Positions 21,873 through 29,092 of a stretch of DNA of 30,035 bases are shown piece after piece. This DNA is from an uncultured Acetatifactor sp. GTDB taxonomy: Bacteria > Bacillota > Clostridia > Lachnospirales > Lachnospiraceae. The translations under genes and the position numbers were made by a program. The notes under the pieces are model-generated. The model was not told the origin of the DNA, did no database searches, and was given only the letters and a program-made list of their open reading frames with translations. The stretch spans positions 1-30,035 of the forward strand of contig CAJTPH010000024.1 in the NCBI GenBank assembly GCA_910578215.1. Direction: 5' to 3'. Within the stretch, counting starts at the first letter, position 1. Each line of letters begins with the position of its first letter.

Positions 21873-22463
21873 CTATCCCATTATCCCGGAAACATACTCA
21901 ATAGATACGATATCCTCTCCGTTAAAGATAAAGTTCAGCTTCATGCCTCCCTTTTCATATGTCATCCTGTTGTCCTCCTCCTGGGAGGCTTCCCCGTACG
22001 CCTTAATGATATCCGCCTTTGTCTTGGACAGGTCGATTCCCTCGGCGGTCGCCACCGTATCATCCTTTAAGGTAATGTATGCGATGCGGTTTTTTCCTCC
22101 GTCCGGGTAGGTCTCTATCTCAAAGGATGTATAGCTGTACAGGTACGCGGTTCCCTGAGCGGCACAGCTTTGCGCCTCAAAAACGCTATTCGACTCTCCC
22201 AGCCTGGACGCAAGCTCGCCCATATCCATATCCACACCCACGGTAACGCCGTCGATCTCAAACAGATACCCTCCCTGTCCGTCTTCCACGGCTCCTGACG
22301 GTGTTCCCTCCTGGCCGCTGCCCCTGTCGCTCCCATCGGCGGGGTCCGCCTCCTGGCCGCACCCCGTCAGAATAAACGTAAATATCAGGCACGCCGCCAG
22401 CGCCCCGGCAAACATGCTCTTTTTTGATCCGATGCCTTTTACAAATAATTTTCCTGCTTTCAT
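21873..22463 (-). CDS. small lipoprotein, module 1 (paralog of 26577-27149)
   Basis: A 196-residue lipoprotein: a hydrophobic signal (about 17-32), lipobox LTGC with Cys35, a Gly/Asp/Ser/Glu-rich linker (about 36-66) and a ~130-residue domain. The domain contains FEIDGVTVGVDMDM, SFEIETYPDG, EGIDLSKTKADIIKAYGE and KLNFIFNGEDIVSIEYVSG. No family recognised. It is clearly paralogous to 26577-27149, most strongly in the C-terminal half. The ATG at 22463 has GGAGG nine bases upstream; the open frame to 22517 adds an Arg-rich stretch and is rejected. It sits directly downstream of transglutaminase-like gene 1, as its paralog sits downstream of copy 2, suggesting a functional pair at the outer membrane face. 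Confidence 0.8.
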   Translation of the reverse strand: MKAGKLFVKGIGSKKSMFAGALAACLIFTFILTGCGQEADPADGSDRGSGQEGTPSGAVEDGQGGYLFEIDGVTVGVDMDMGELASRLGESNSVFEAQSCAAQGTAYLYSYTSFEIETYPDGGKNRIAYITLKDDTVATAEGIDLSKTKADIIKAYGEASQEEDNRMTYEKGGMKLNFIFNGEDIVSIEYVSGIMG

Positions 22464-22519
22464 ATCGCTTTTCCTCCAGCTCCGTCTTTTTATTAATACC
22501 TGTCTGCGCCTCCCCACGC

Positions 22520-22547
22520 CGGCTCCTCCGCTTCATAACCGGAGCCG
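22520..22547. repeat. hairpin between transglutaminase 1 and lipoprotein 1
   Basis: CGGCTCC (22520-22526) pairs with GGAGCCG (22541-22547) over a 14-base loop, in the 115-bp gap. It has no U-tract, like several other intercistronic stems in this window. Confidence 0.4.
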
Positions 22548-22578
22548 CTGCATCCCGGGCAAAGATATCAGGCGCCCT

Positions 22579-24168
22579 CTATTTTATTTCGGGATAAAGA
22601 TCCCTGTTATAGTTATGGGTTTTGTTGTGGGCGTCGGAGTATTCCATCAGCTCCGCATCCGTCTTATAAAAGAAGGTTGACCCGTCCTTTCTTCTGCAGG
22701 CGTCAAAATGATGCCACCCCTCCCCTATGTCTATCAGATTCCAGTAATGCATGGATTTTGCCGGAATCTTTTCAATGTCCATATTGGTGATTCCCGCTCT
22801 GGTCAGCAGGCATTTTGCCGTAGCGGCATAGACATAGCAGTCTCCCTTTCTGTCCACGAGCCCTCTGTATGCGCCCTGCACCCAATCGGTCTTGGGCGTC
22901 CCGTCGGAATAGGCGATATTGCTGTGGCACCAATCGTAAATTGCCTTCGCCTGATCATACTGGCTCATGGAATCCGCCAAAATCCTCGCAAGAAGCTTGT
23001 CTGCCTCCCTGTTGATGACCTCCTCCGTCACCGTATCCACAGTCACCGGCTGCACATGAAGGACGGTAGATACCGACGTCCTGTTCCCCGCACTGTCCAC
23101 CGCAGTATATATTACCCTGTAATCTCCCGGTTTGTCAACATCCACGGCGCTGCTGTCCACATTCAGCTTAACATCCCTGTCATAGTTGTCCGTGACAGTG
23201 ACGCCCTTCTTATAAGAAACGCTTCCGCCTGCCGTCATGGTCAGCTCTCCCACTCCGTGAATCACCGGAGGCTCCCTGTCCTCTATAACCTCCAAAAGCG
23301 CCTCGGCGGTGGTAACGTTTCCCACCTCGTCCTCGATTTCCAGAAGTACCGTATTGATTCCCCCGGTGGCACAGTCCGGCTCCTCCGCAAAACGGATATC
23401 CACAGGCGTAATGCCCTCCACCTCCTCCACAAAGTCGTCCGCCTTGACAGTCCCCCCGCTGAATATGGCCACATTTCGCGTGGCGATACGCGGCTCTGCC
23501 GTACCCTCCACATGGAGGACCGCCGCCACCCTTCTCCCATAGACCCGGATAATGACGCCATAGTCCCCTGCCCGGTTCAGCACGGTGTTTTCATCGATGC
23601 CGGAGACAAAGGAGGCATTTTTATTCCCCCAATTTAAGAACGCCCCCACAACGGGGCATTTTTCCCCTGCCTCTATGGTCATCTCCCTCTTGACGCAGTA
23701 ATAAGGCAGCAGAAGATACACTGCTCCCACAAACGTAAGCAATATAGCCAGCCTTCCAGGCAGCCCGGGCCTGCGGCCTGCCCTTCTTCCTCCGTCTCTT
23801 TCGTCTTCGCCCTCCTCTGAAAAAACCTCATTCCAGACATTCTCACTCCCAGGATTTTCATTCCAGACAGGCTCACTCCAGGCATTCTCGTCCCAGGAGC
23901 CTTCCTCCTCCCAAGTATCCCGGGCGTCTACTGCGCTTTCATACAGGAAATCTTCGCTATCCCCCAAAGCTTCTTCCCGGCTGTCCCCGTAAGCCTCCGC
24001 CCAGACAGGCTCGTCATATTGACCGGCTTCTTCATACTCATCCTCATATTCGTCTTCCGTCTCCTCCCCGAAAAGCTCCCCCACACCCTCAAACTTGCTC
24101 CTAAAGAAAAAATACACTGCAGCCACCAGCAAAAGCCATACGCCGATGCCCAATAACCATTCCACCAT
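22579..24168 (-). CDS. membrane Ig-like/transglutaminase-like protein, copy 1
   Basis: 529 residues. Transmembrane helices at about 4-22 and 139-157; between them a ~110-residue very acidic loop with five Trp-containing pentapeptide repeats (92-116). Basic residues after the first helix and before the second (GGRRAGRRPG) place that loop in the cytoplasm and the rest outside. The outside part has Ig-like/DUF5011-type segments (about 215-295 and 298-372) and a transglutaminase-like domain (about 380-529). That domain has an intact Cys-His-Asp triad: KGDCYVY (Cys444), SMHYW (His474), HHFDAC (Asp489). Such domains can be proteases or amidases as well as cross-linking enzymes; the substrate is unknown. 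ATG at 24168 with GGAGG ten bases upstream. Confidence 0.87.
   Translation of the reverse strand: MVEWLLGIGVWLLLVAAVYFFFRSKFEGVGELFGEETEDEYEDEYEEAGQYDEPVWAEAYGDSREEALGDSEDFLYESAVDARDTWEEEGSWDENAWSEPVWNENPGSENVWNEVFSEEGEDERDGGRRAGRRPGLPGRLAILLTFVGAVYLLLPYYCVKREMTIEAGEKCPVVGAFLNWGNKNASFVSGIDENTVLNRAGDYGVIIRVYGRRVAAVLHVEGTAEPRIATRNVAIFSGGTVKADDFVEEVEGITPVDIRFAEEPDCATGGINTVLLEIEDEVGNVTTAEALLEVIEDREPPVIHGVGELTMTAGGSVSYKKGVTVTDNYDRDVKLNVDSSAVDVDKPGDYRVIYTAVDSAGNRTSVSTVLHVQPVTVDTVTEEVINREADKLLARILADSMSQYDQAKAIYDWCHSNIAYSDGTPKTDWVQGAYRGLVDRKGDCYVYAATAKCLLTRAGITNMDIEKIPAKSMHYWNLIDIGEGWHHFDACRRKDGSTFFYKTDAELMEYSDAHNKTHNYNRDLYPEIK
23821..23895. repeat. five in-frame 15-bp tandem repeats
   Basis: On the minus strand five diverged 15-base units run from 23895 to 23821 within transglutaminase-like gene 1. 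They encode WDENA, WSEPV, WNENP, GSENV and WNEVF. The consensus is W-x-E-N/P-x with one Trp-to-Gly change. Being a multiple of three, copy-number changes would keep the frame. Confidence 0.75.
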
Positions 24169-24332
24169 TTTCCCTCATCCTCCAAAACTCCCAAATCCGC
24201 TCTATTCTTTTCCTCCCCGTATTCTGTATATTCCACCATTGTATCATTTTCGCATCCTTTATATTAAGATGGCATGCATATACCTCAGGCGTCCCCCCGC
24301 CTCATCGCCCCGAATACATAAAAACCTTTTAA

Positions 24333-25235
24333 TCATCCCGGGCTGGAATCCCCCCTCATTTCCGGCATCCGGACGTTTTTAAGCACAACAAAATCGATGG
24401 CGTCCGCCACCTCTCTCAAAATTTCCTCTGTGATATGGGCATCGCTTCCCTCCAATATATTTATCAGGATAAAGCAATCCTCAAAATCCACATAGATCAG
24501 GGACTTATACGGCGAAACCGCCAGGCAGACCGGCTCTCCGCAGGCAGTAACATACTGAAATTCCTCATAGTCGCGGACGCTGCCGATATTCAGGAGCGCC
24601 TCGTTAAAGGTTCCCTTTACGCTGCGCTGGAACTGAAAAGCCAAAAGCCGACCGTCCTCCAGCAGCACGTCGCCGTCACAGCAAAAGGTACCGTCCTCAT
24701 AAATACATGCCCAGGTTCTTTCCAGCCCCTTTCCCATAAACTCTCCGCCCACCCTGTACGCGGTCTCCCTCTGATCGATTACATTCATTGCCGTGTGAAG
24801 CTTCAGCTTATATTTTCGGGCAATTTCCTTCAGCCTGCGATCCATCTCCCGGTCATAGACGCCGTATTGGCTTTCCAGAACCTTTCCTTCCACGAGCCCT
24901 TCGATGTCGTAGCCGTCCCGAAACGCCAGCCACTCCGCCAGCGCCAGTGCCTCGAAGCTGTCCTGATAGCCCGACAGACCGACGCGTTCTCTGCCGTATA
25001 CCCCCCCCCGGGCTTCCTTCGTGTTTGGCAGCAAAAGGTCCCTGAGTCCGAACCAATTTGCGGCAAGCGCAGCCACCGGCAGCGACAGAATCAGAATCAG
25101 GCAGATACACGCCACCGCCACGCCCCAATAGCTTCTGCGGCGTCCATGCCCCCGCGGCGCCCTCTCCTGCTCCGTGATATCCAGATATTTATCGTCCACA
25201 TACTGAAATGCCCTGTTTAATAAAGCCGCATTCAT
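24333..25235 (-). CDS. probable membrane anti-sigma factor
   Basis: A 300-residue single-pass membrane protein: a ~35-residue basic cytoplasmic N-terminus, a transmembrane helix at about 36-59 (YWGVAVACICLILILSL), then a ~240-residue outer domain of no family I recognise. Its start overlaps the stop of the ECF sigma gene by four bases (ATGA), the usual coupled arrangement of sigma and anti-sigma; the call rests on this and the topology. There is no zinc-finger (ZAS) His-Cys motif. GGGAGGG lies nine bases before the ATG. The coding strand has a G9 run at 25009-25001, just after the membrane helix (around residues 76-78), where slippage would cut off the outer domain. Confidence 0.75.
   Translation of the reverse strand: MNAALLNRAFQYVDDKYLDITEQERAPRGHGRRRSYWGVAVACICLILILSLPVAALAANWFGLRDLLLPNTKEARGGVYGRERVGLSGYQDSFEALALAEWLAFRDGYDIEGLVEGKVLESQYGVYDREMDRRLKEIARKYKLKLHTAMNVIDQRETAYRVGGEFMGKGLERTWACIYEDGTFCCDGDVLLEDGRLLAFQFQRSVKGTFNEALLNIGSVRDYEEFQYVTACGEPVCLAVSPYKSLIYVDFEDCFILINILEGSDAHITEEILREVADAIDFVVLKNVRMPEMRGDSSPG
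25001..25009 (-). repeat. G9 homopolymer in the anti-sigma coding strand
   Basis: Nine consecutive C on the plus strand, G9 in the coding strand, encoding part of ARGGVY. It is the longest G/C homopolymer I see in the window. Runs of this length are known slippage sites for phase variation in other bacteria. Confidence 0.8.
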
Positions 25236-25780
25236 ATCGCCACACCCTCCCTCTCAAGGTAGCTCCTCAGATTCTTACGGGTTCTGGAAAGCACATACTT
25301 GACCTGACGCTGTGAAAGGGAATACTGCTCCGACAGCTCGCCGATGGAGTAAGAATAATAATACCGCCCCACAAAGACAGCCAGGTCCTTTCTTTTCAAA
25401 GTACCCAAAAAGCGGTTAAGCGCCTCTCCAAGCTCTTTTTCCTCCCAGATTCTTTCCATGCTTTGCACCGTATCCGGAATACATTCGTCCAGCTCCACAA
25501 GCTGGGCGTTCCTTTTTCCGGCAAGACGGTAATCCAGCCGGTCAAACGAAAGGTTTCTGGCAATCCGTGACAAGAAATGCTTTAAGCTGTTGGGTATCGT
25601 CGGGGGAATGGCGTTCCACGCCCCCAGATAGGTATCGTCCTCAATTTCTTCCGTGTCGCAGGCATCATGCAGAATGTTATAAATCAGCTTATGCAGATAA
25701 GCGCTGTATTTTTTGCCTGTCTCCTGAATCGCCGCTTCCGACCTGTCGACATATAGCTGAATTATCTCTACGTCCTCCAT
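25232..25780 (-). CDS. ECF-type RNA polymerase sigma factor
   Basis: A 182-residue sigma-70-family factor with only regions 2 and 4. Region 2 spans about 10-80 with the helical block CDTEEIEDDTYLGAWNAIPP and LSRIARNLSFDRLDY. Region 4 spans about 125-178 with the helix-turn-helix YSIGELSEQYSLSQRQVKYV. The ATG at 25780 is chosen because GGGAGG lies seven bases upstream; the frame can be opened at a TTG at 25798, but that covers the binding site. The anti-sigma gene overlaps its end. The sequence does not show which promoters it recognises; the adjacent transglutaminase-lipoprotein modules are the obvious candidates. No canonical ECF promoter (AAC at -35) was visible upstream. Confidence 0.9.
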   Translation of the reverse strand: MEDVEIIQLYVDRSEAAIQETGKKYSAYLHKLIYNILHDACDTEEIEDDTYLGAWNAIPPTIPNSLKHFLSRIARNLSFDRLDYRLAGKRNAQLVELDECIPDTVQSMERIWEEKELGEALNRFLGTLKRKDLAVFVGRYYYSYSIGELSEQYSLSQRQVKYVLSRTRKNLRSYLEREGVAI

Positions 25781-25887
25781 GACGCTTCCTCCCTTCAAAC
25801 AGTACCTTACACCTATCGGCTCAGACCCTGGGCAGTCTGTGGTTTTTATCCGCCTTCCTTTATTTCCCTCTACTTATATAGTAGGCA

Positions 25888-25926
25888 AAAAAATTCCCGG
25901 GAACAAAAATTTCCCGGGAATTTTTT
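25888..25926. terminator. bidirectional intrinsic terminator
   Basis: A perfect 16-bp stem (25888-25903 with 25911-25926, core AATTCCCGGGAA) around a 7-base loop, with T-runs on both strands. It separates the 26005 gene and its upstream genes from the sigma/anti-sigma unit. Confidence 0.85.
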
Positions 25927-25931
25927 GCACA

Positions 25932-25975
25932 CGGGCGTCCAAGGAAAAATGTCAGCAGAAGCTGACGGACACCCG
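25932..25975. repeat. nested stem-loop downstream of the 26005 gene
   Basis: GTCAGC (25951-25956) pairs with GCTGAC (25961-25966) around AGAA; outside it CGGGCGTCC (25932-25940) pairs with GGACACCCG (25967-25975) with one mismatch. It lies between two terminator-like hairpins, so three stems follow one another within ~120 bp. Confidence 0.5.
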
Positions 25976-25987
25976 GCCCACGAATAA

Positions 25988-26005
25988 GGGAAGGTAAACC
26001 TTCCC
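25988..26005 (-). terminator. hairpin at the stop codon of the 26005 gene
   Basis: GGGAAGGT (25988-25995) and ACCTTCCC (25998-26005) form a perfect 8-bp stem with a 2-base gap, touching the TAG stop on the minus strand. A short TTATT follows. A weak terminator or 3'-end stem. Confidence 0.5.
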
Positions 26006-26499
26006 TACTCGATTACCTTATTTACACAGCCTCCAAGAACCCAATCCATTATCTCCTCCCTGCTTATTCCTTCCGCCAGACCCAATACGTTTAACTCATC
26101 CTTTCCGTAATCCGTATTGTTTATGGCCTTCCAGATCTTTTCCGTCTCGATCCCGGCGGCTTCCCGTGTATAATCCCCCTCGTTATATTCCAGTTCCCCG
26201 CGGCGTATTTCAATGATATTATTACAAAATCTTCTCCAATGCTCCACGGAGGGATTATATGCCACGCATCTGCCGTCCGCCCTGTTTCTGATCCTGAAGC
26301 AGGTGTCGTAGCCTTCCTCTGCTGCCGCTTCCTCCATCCATTCTCTCAGCGTCTGCTCCTGCAGGGAAAACTCGATTTCAAAATTGGTCTTTTCCAGCAC
26401 ATAGGCCAAATCATCCAGCTCCCTTTTATTTTGGACATGTACGATAAAGTCCGTTCCAAGGTTGCTCCTGTCCGTAATAATTGCTTCCAGTCTTTTCAT
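26005..26499 (-). CDS. hypothetical protein, 164 aa
   Basis: Family not recognised. It is an acidic, soluble-looking protein without signal peptide or membrane helix, starting MKRLEAIITDRSNLGTDF; it carries several Cys (YDTCFRIRN, GRCVAYNP, RFCNNI, GGCVNKVIE). The start is uncertain: the ATG at 26499 has only a weak GGA upstream, while a GTG at 26529 has AAGGA at good spacing and would add ten residues. It lies downstream of small lipoprotein 2 (77 bp by the ATG start) and is followed by terminators, so it is the last gene of the module 2 transcript. Confidence 0.7.
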   Translation of the reverse strand: MKRLEAIITDRSNLGTDFIVHVQNKRELDDLAYVLEKTNFEIEFSLQEQTLREWMEEAAAEEGYDTCFRIRNRADGRCVAYNPSVEHWRRFCNNIIEIRRGELEYNEGDYTREAAGIETEKIWKAINNTDYGKDELNVLGLAEGISREEIMDWVLGGCVNKVIE

Positions 26500-26550
26500 G
26501 GTTATTTTCCAGATACCCTTTTGCTGCACTCCTCATCCTTGGGGCTTTTT

Positions 26551-26577
26551 AAGCAGGCGCCTTTGTGTGCGCCTCCT
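26551..26577. repeat. hairpin after lipoprotein 2
   Basis: AGGCGC (26555-26560) pairs with GCGCCT (26569-26574) around an 8-base loop, extended by AAG/CTT past a mismatch, right after the stop of the lipoprotein gene. No U-tract on the minus strand. Confidence 0.45.
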
Positions 26578-27149
26578 TAGAACATCACCCCGGAAACATA
26601 CTCAATAGAAACCATATCCTCGCCCTTGAAGATAAAATTCAGCTTCATGCCGTCCTTTGCATAGCTGATCTGGTTATCGCCCTCGACACCGCCCTCTCCG
26701 TATGCTTTGACGATATCCGCCCTGGTCTTGGACAGGTCGATTCCCTCTGGGGTGGAAACCGTATCATCCTTCAGAATAATATAGGAAATGAGATTATTTG
26801 CTCCGTCCGGATAAGTCTGTATTTCAAATCCGGCATAGCTGTACGTATATGAAATTCCCTCGGCTGCGCAGCTTGGCGCCTCAAAGACGCTTTTCGCCTC
26901 TCCCAGCCTGGGCAAAAGATCATTCATATTCATATCCACACCCAGCTCCACGCCGTTTACCTCAAACCGATAGCCCCCCTTGGACTTATCCTCCTGCCCG
27001 GAGGAAGAATTACCCTGCCCCTCCTGCCTGTCTCCTGCGCTTCCCGAAGCGTTTCCCTGCGGATCGTCCGAGCCGCATGCCGTCAGACAGAATGCCGTTA
27101 TAATTCCCATTGCAAAAACCAATAAAGCCTTACCCTTCTTTAATTTCAT
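26577..27149 (-). CDS. small lipoprotein, module 2 (paralog of 21873-22463)
   Basis: A 190-residue lipoprotein: hydrophobic signal 8-21, lipobox LTAC with Cys25, a Gly/Ser/Gln/Asp-rich linker (about 26-60) and a conserved ~130-residue domain. The domain contains FEVNGVELGVDMNM, GFEIQTYPDG, EGIDLSKTRADIVKAYGE and KLNFIFKGEDMVSIEYVSG. It aligns throughout with the module 1 protein except in the linker. The ATG at 27149 has GGGAGG seven bases upstream. It lies 54 bp after the SGNH-like gene. Role unknown; the pairing of each paralog with a transglutaminase-like gene is the only functional hint. Confidence 0.8.
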   Translation of the reverse strand: MKLKKGKALLVFAMGIITAFCLTACGSDDPQGNASGSAGDRQEGQGNSSSGQEDKSKGGYRFEVNGVELGVDMNMNDLLPRLGEAKSVFEAPSCAAEGISYTYSYAGFEIQTYPDGANNLISYIILKDDTVSTPEGIDLSKTRADIVKAYGEGGVEGDNQISYAKDGMKLNFIFKGEDMVSIEYVSGVMF

Positions 27150-27203
27150 ATTTATTCCTCCCTTTCTTTCCCTTGCCTGTGGTCCCCGGGCCACAGACGC
27201 AAA

Positions 27204-28253
27204 TTATTGTTCCCCTGCCTGCGGCCGTTCAAGCGCCTCTGTCTGTCTCTCTATCTCCGCCCGGTAGTCGGCAAGCTTTTTCTCCCACTCCCGCTCCAGG
27301 TCTTCCTCGCCCCGGCGGCTTTCCAGGCCGCAGTCCCTGGCCAGGAGCTCTCCGAAGTACCTGCTGAGCTTTTCCGCGCCCGACAGGTTCAGATGCAGTC
27401 CCCCGTCATAGGTGTCCGTATGAAAGTCCAGACCAATCTCCTCCATAACCTCAAGGAAATTATAATACTTAAGATCATGCCGGGCGGCGTAGTCCTCCAT
27501 CTGCTGTTCCCATTGGTCGTACCAATAAGGGTAAAGGCTTGGCGCCTTTACCAGCACCAGCTCCACGTCGTTTTCCCGGGCAAGCTCGGTCATCATGTCC
27601 AGATATTTGTAAGCATTATCTCCGAACTGATAATCGGCCAGCGGCCTTCCCTGCGGAACATTTTCCGCCGGAAGCGTGTCCACCCTCATATAATAGCCGT
27701 TGAAGGTGACGTCATCCTTCTTCCAAAAGTACTTGAAATCCTCAGGAATCAGCTGATTCCACCTGCTGTGATAGCGCAGGATGGGAAATACGTATTCAAT
27801 AAAGCTCTCATCCTCCGTCATGGAAGCAAAAATGCTTTTCACCTTGGACATGGACCATTTCATCCCGTCCAGGGTCATCCGGTTATAGCTTTCCTTCTGA
27901 GGCTCATTATACTTTAACGATAAGATATTAAACACCACCACATCCGGCTTCTCGTATTTAAAGGTTTCCTCCATGAGATAATAGGACTGCCAGATCAGCT
28001 GCTCCGCGCTTCCCCGGATATAGCTGTTGATCCCGTACTCCTCCCACAGAACCGCCGGAGAAATATTTTCGTAAAGCTCGCAGTCGCCGATAAAAACCAC
28101 ATCATGGTCCTTGTTCTCGCCATAGTACTCCTCGATCATGCCTCCCTCCAGCACGTCGTCCATATACTTTGGCATCAACAGCCTCTGCAGCCCCGCCAAT
28201 ATGATTCCCAGTATGAAAACCGTAACTATGCACCTTACTATTTTCCTGCTCAT
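27204..28253 (-). CDS. membrane-anchored SGNH-hydrolase-like protein
   Basis: 349 residues with one N-terminal transmembrane helix (about 8-24) and a large outer domain. VVFIGDCELYENISP (52-66) matches block I of SGNH/GDSL or DltD-like proteins, but with Cys58 where Ser is the usual nucleophile. YDGGLHLNLSG (282-292) resembles the block V Asp-His segment. GSAEQLIWQSYY and VVVFNILSLKYN fill the middle blocks. Such proteins act as esterases, acyltransferases or acetyltransferases on surface polymers; activity here is not proven. The C-terminus is a charged, probably coiled helix. The ATG at 28253 is chosen because the open frame upstream (to 28388) overlaps the racemase gene and is Arg-rich. 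It starts 74 bp after the racemase gene. Confidence 0.75.
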   Translation of the reverse strand: MSRKIVRCIVTVFILGIILAGLQRLLMPKYMDDVLEGGMIEEYYGENKDHDVVFIGDCELYENISPAVLWEEYGINSYIRGSAEQLIWQSYYLMEETFKYEKPDVVVFNILSLKYNEPQKESYNRMTLDGMKWSMSKVKSIFASMTEDESFIEYVFPILRYHSRWNQLIPEDFKYFWKKDDVTFNGYYMRVDTLPAENVPQGRPLADYQFGDNAYKYLDMMTELARENDVELVLVKAPSLYPYWYDQWEQQMEDYAARHDLKYYNFLEVMEEIGLDFHTDTYDGGLHLNLSGAEKLSRYFGELLARDCGLESRRGEEDLEREWEKKLADYRAEIERQTEALERPQAGEQ

Positions 28254-28327
28254 TTCATCCACGCCTTTCCGCACTCTGCGGGCACAGACCCGCAGACACA
28301 GGTCTGCCTCACTCCCACGCCTCCGCT

Positions 28328-29044
28328 TTAAGATGTGATCAATTCCTGGTATTCCTCCCGCAGCCTTCCGCAGCTCTCCACCGCGCACTTTGCCATCAGC
28401 TGCATGGCGTCAAGGAATCCCGCGCCGATCTGACAGCTCTCGCGCACCACGGACAGCTCCGTGCAGCCCAGGATGACCACCTCTGCCCCCGCCTCCCGCA
28501 GCTCCCTTGAGACCGCCAGAAACCGCTCCATCTCAACCGGGCGGTTGGCCTTTACGTTCTGATATATAACATGCATCACATCCTGCTGCCTCTCCCCGGA
28601 GGGGATGACCAGCCTGCAGCCGTTATCCTCAAAAACCCTTTGAAAAAGCCTGCTTTCTATGGTTCCCGACGTCGCCATCAGCCCTGCGCAGCGAATGTTC
28701 CGCCTGACCAGATACGCATATATCTCATCAATAATATCGATTATCTGCGCGCGGATGCCAGAGGACAGTCTATCGTAAAAGTAATTAGCCGTAATACAGG
28801 GAATGGCAATCAGCTCCGCCCCCTGGGCCGCCAGCCTTTCCCCTATCTCTATCATCTCAGGCGCAGGATCTCTGCCGCTCAGTCCCAGAATAAAATTTGT
28901 CCGGTCCGGTATACGCGGACAATTATATATAATCATTTCTATGTGATCCTGATCCACCGCCGCGTCCGTCATCTCCACCACCATTTTCATGAAGATTGCC
29001 GTAGCCATGGGGCCTAATCCCCCGATAACGCCTAATTTACGCAT
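28328..29044 (-). CDS. aspartate/glutamate racemase family protein
   Basis: 238-residue cofactor-independent racemase fold. The N-terminus is MRKLGVIGGLGPMAT, typical of the aspartate racemase group. The two catalytic Cys are present: IPCITANYF (Cys83) and ILGCTELSVV (Cys194). The first motif is CITANYF rather than the common CNTAH, so substrate preference may differ. The enzyme would make a D-acidic amino acid (D-Asp or D-Glu), both used in cell walls. The ATG at 29044 has AGGGGG nine bases upstream; the open frame to 29080 is rejected. It lies 48 bp after transglutaminase-like gene 2, in the same direction. Confidence 0.88.
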   Translation of the reverse strand: MRKLGVIGGLGPMATAIFMKMVVEMTDAAVDQDHIEMIIYNCPRIPDRTNFILGLSGRDPAPEMIEIGERLAAQGAELIAIPCITANYFYDRLSSGIRAQIIDIIDEIYAYLVRRNIRCAGLMATSGTIESRLFQRVFEDNGCRLVIPSGERQQDVMHVIYQNVKANRPVEMERFLAVSRELREAGAEVVILGCTELSVVRESCQIGAGFLDAMQLMAKCAVESCGRLREEYQELITS

Positions 29045-29092
29045 TCGCCTGTACCCCCTGCGCGCTTTTATTCCTATCATCTCATCCTGCGG

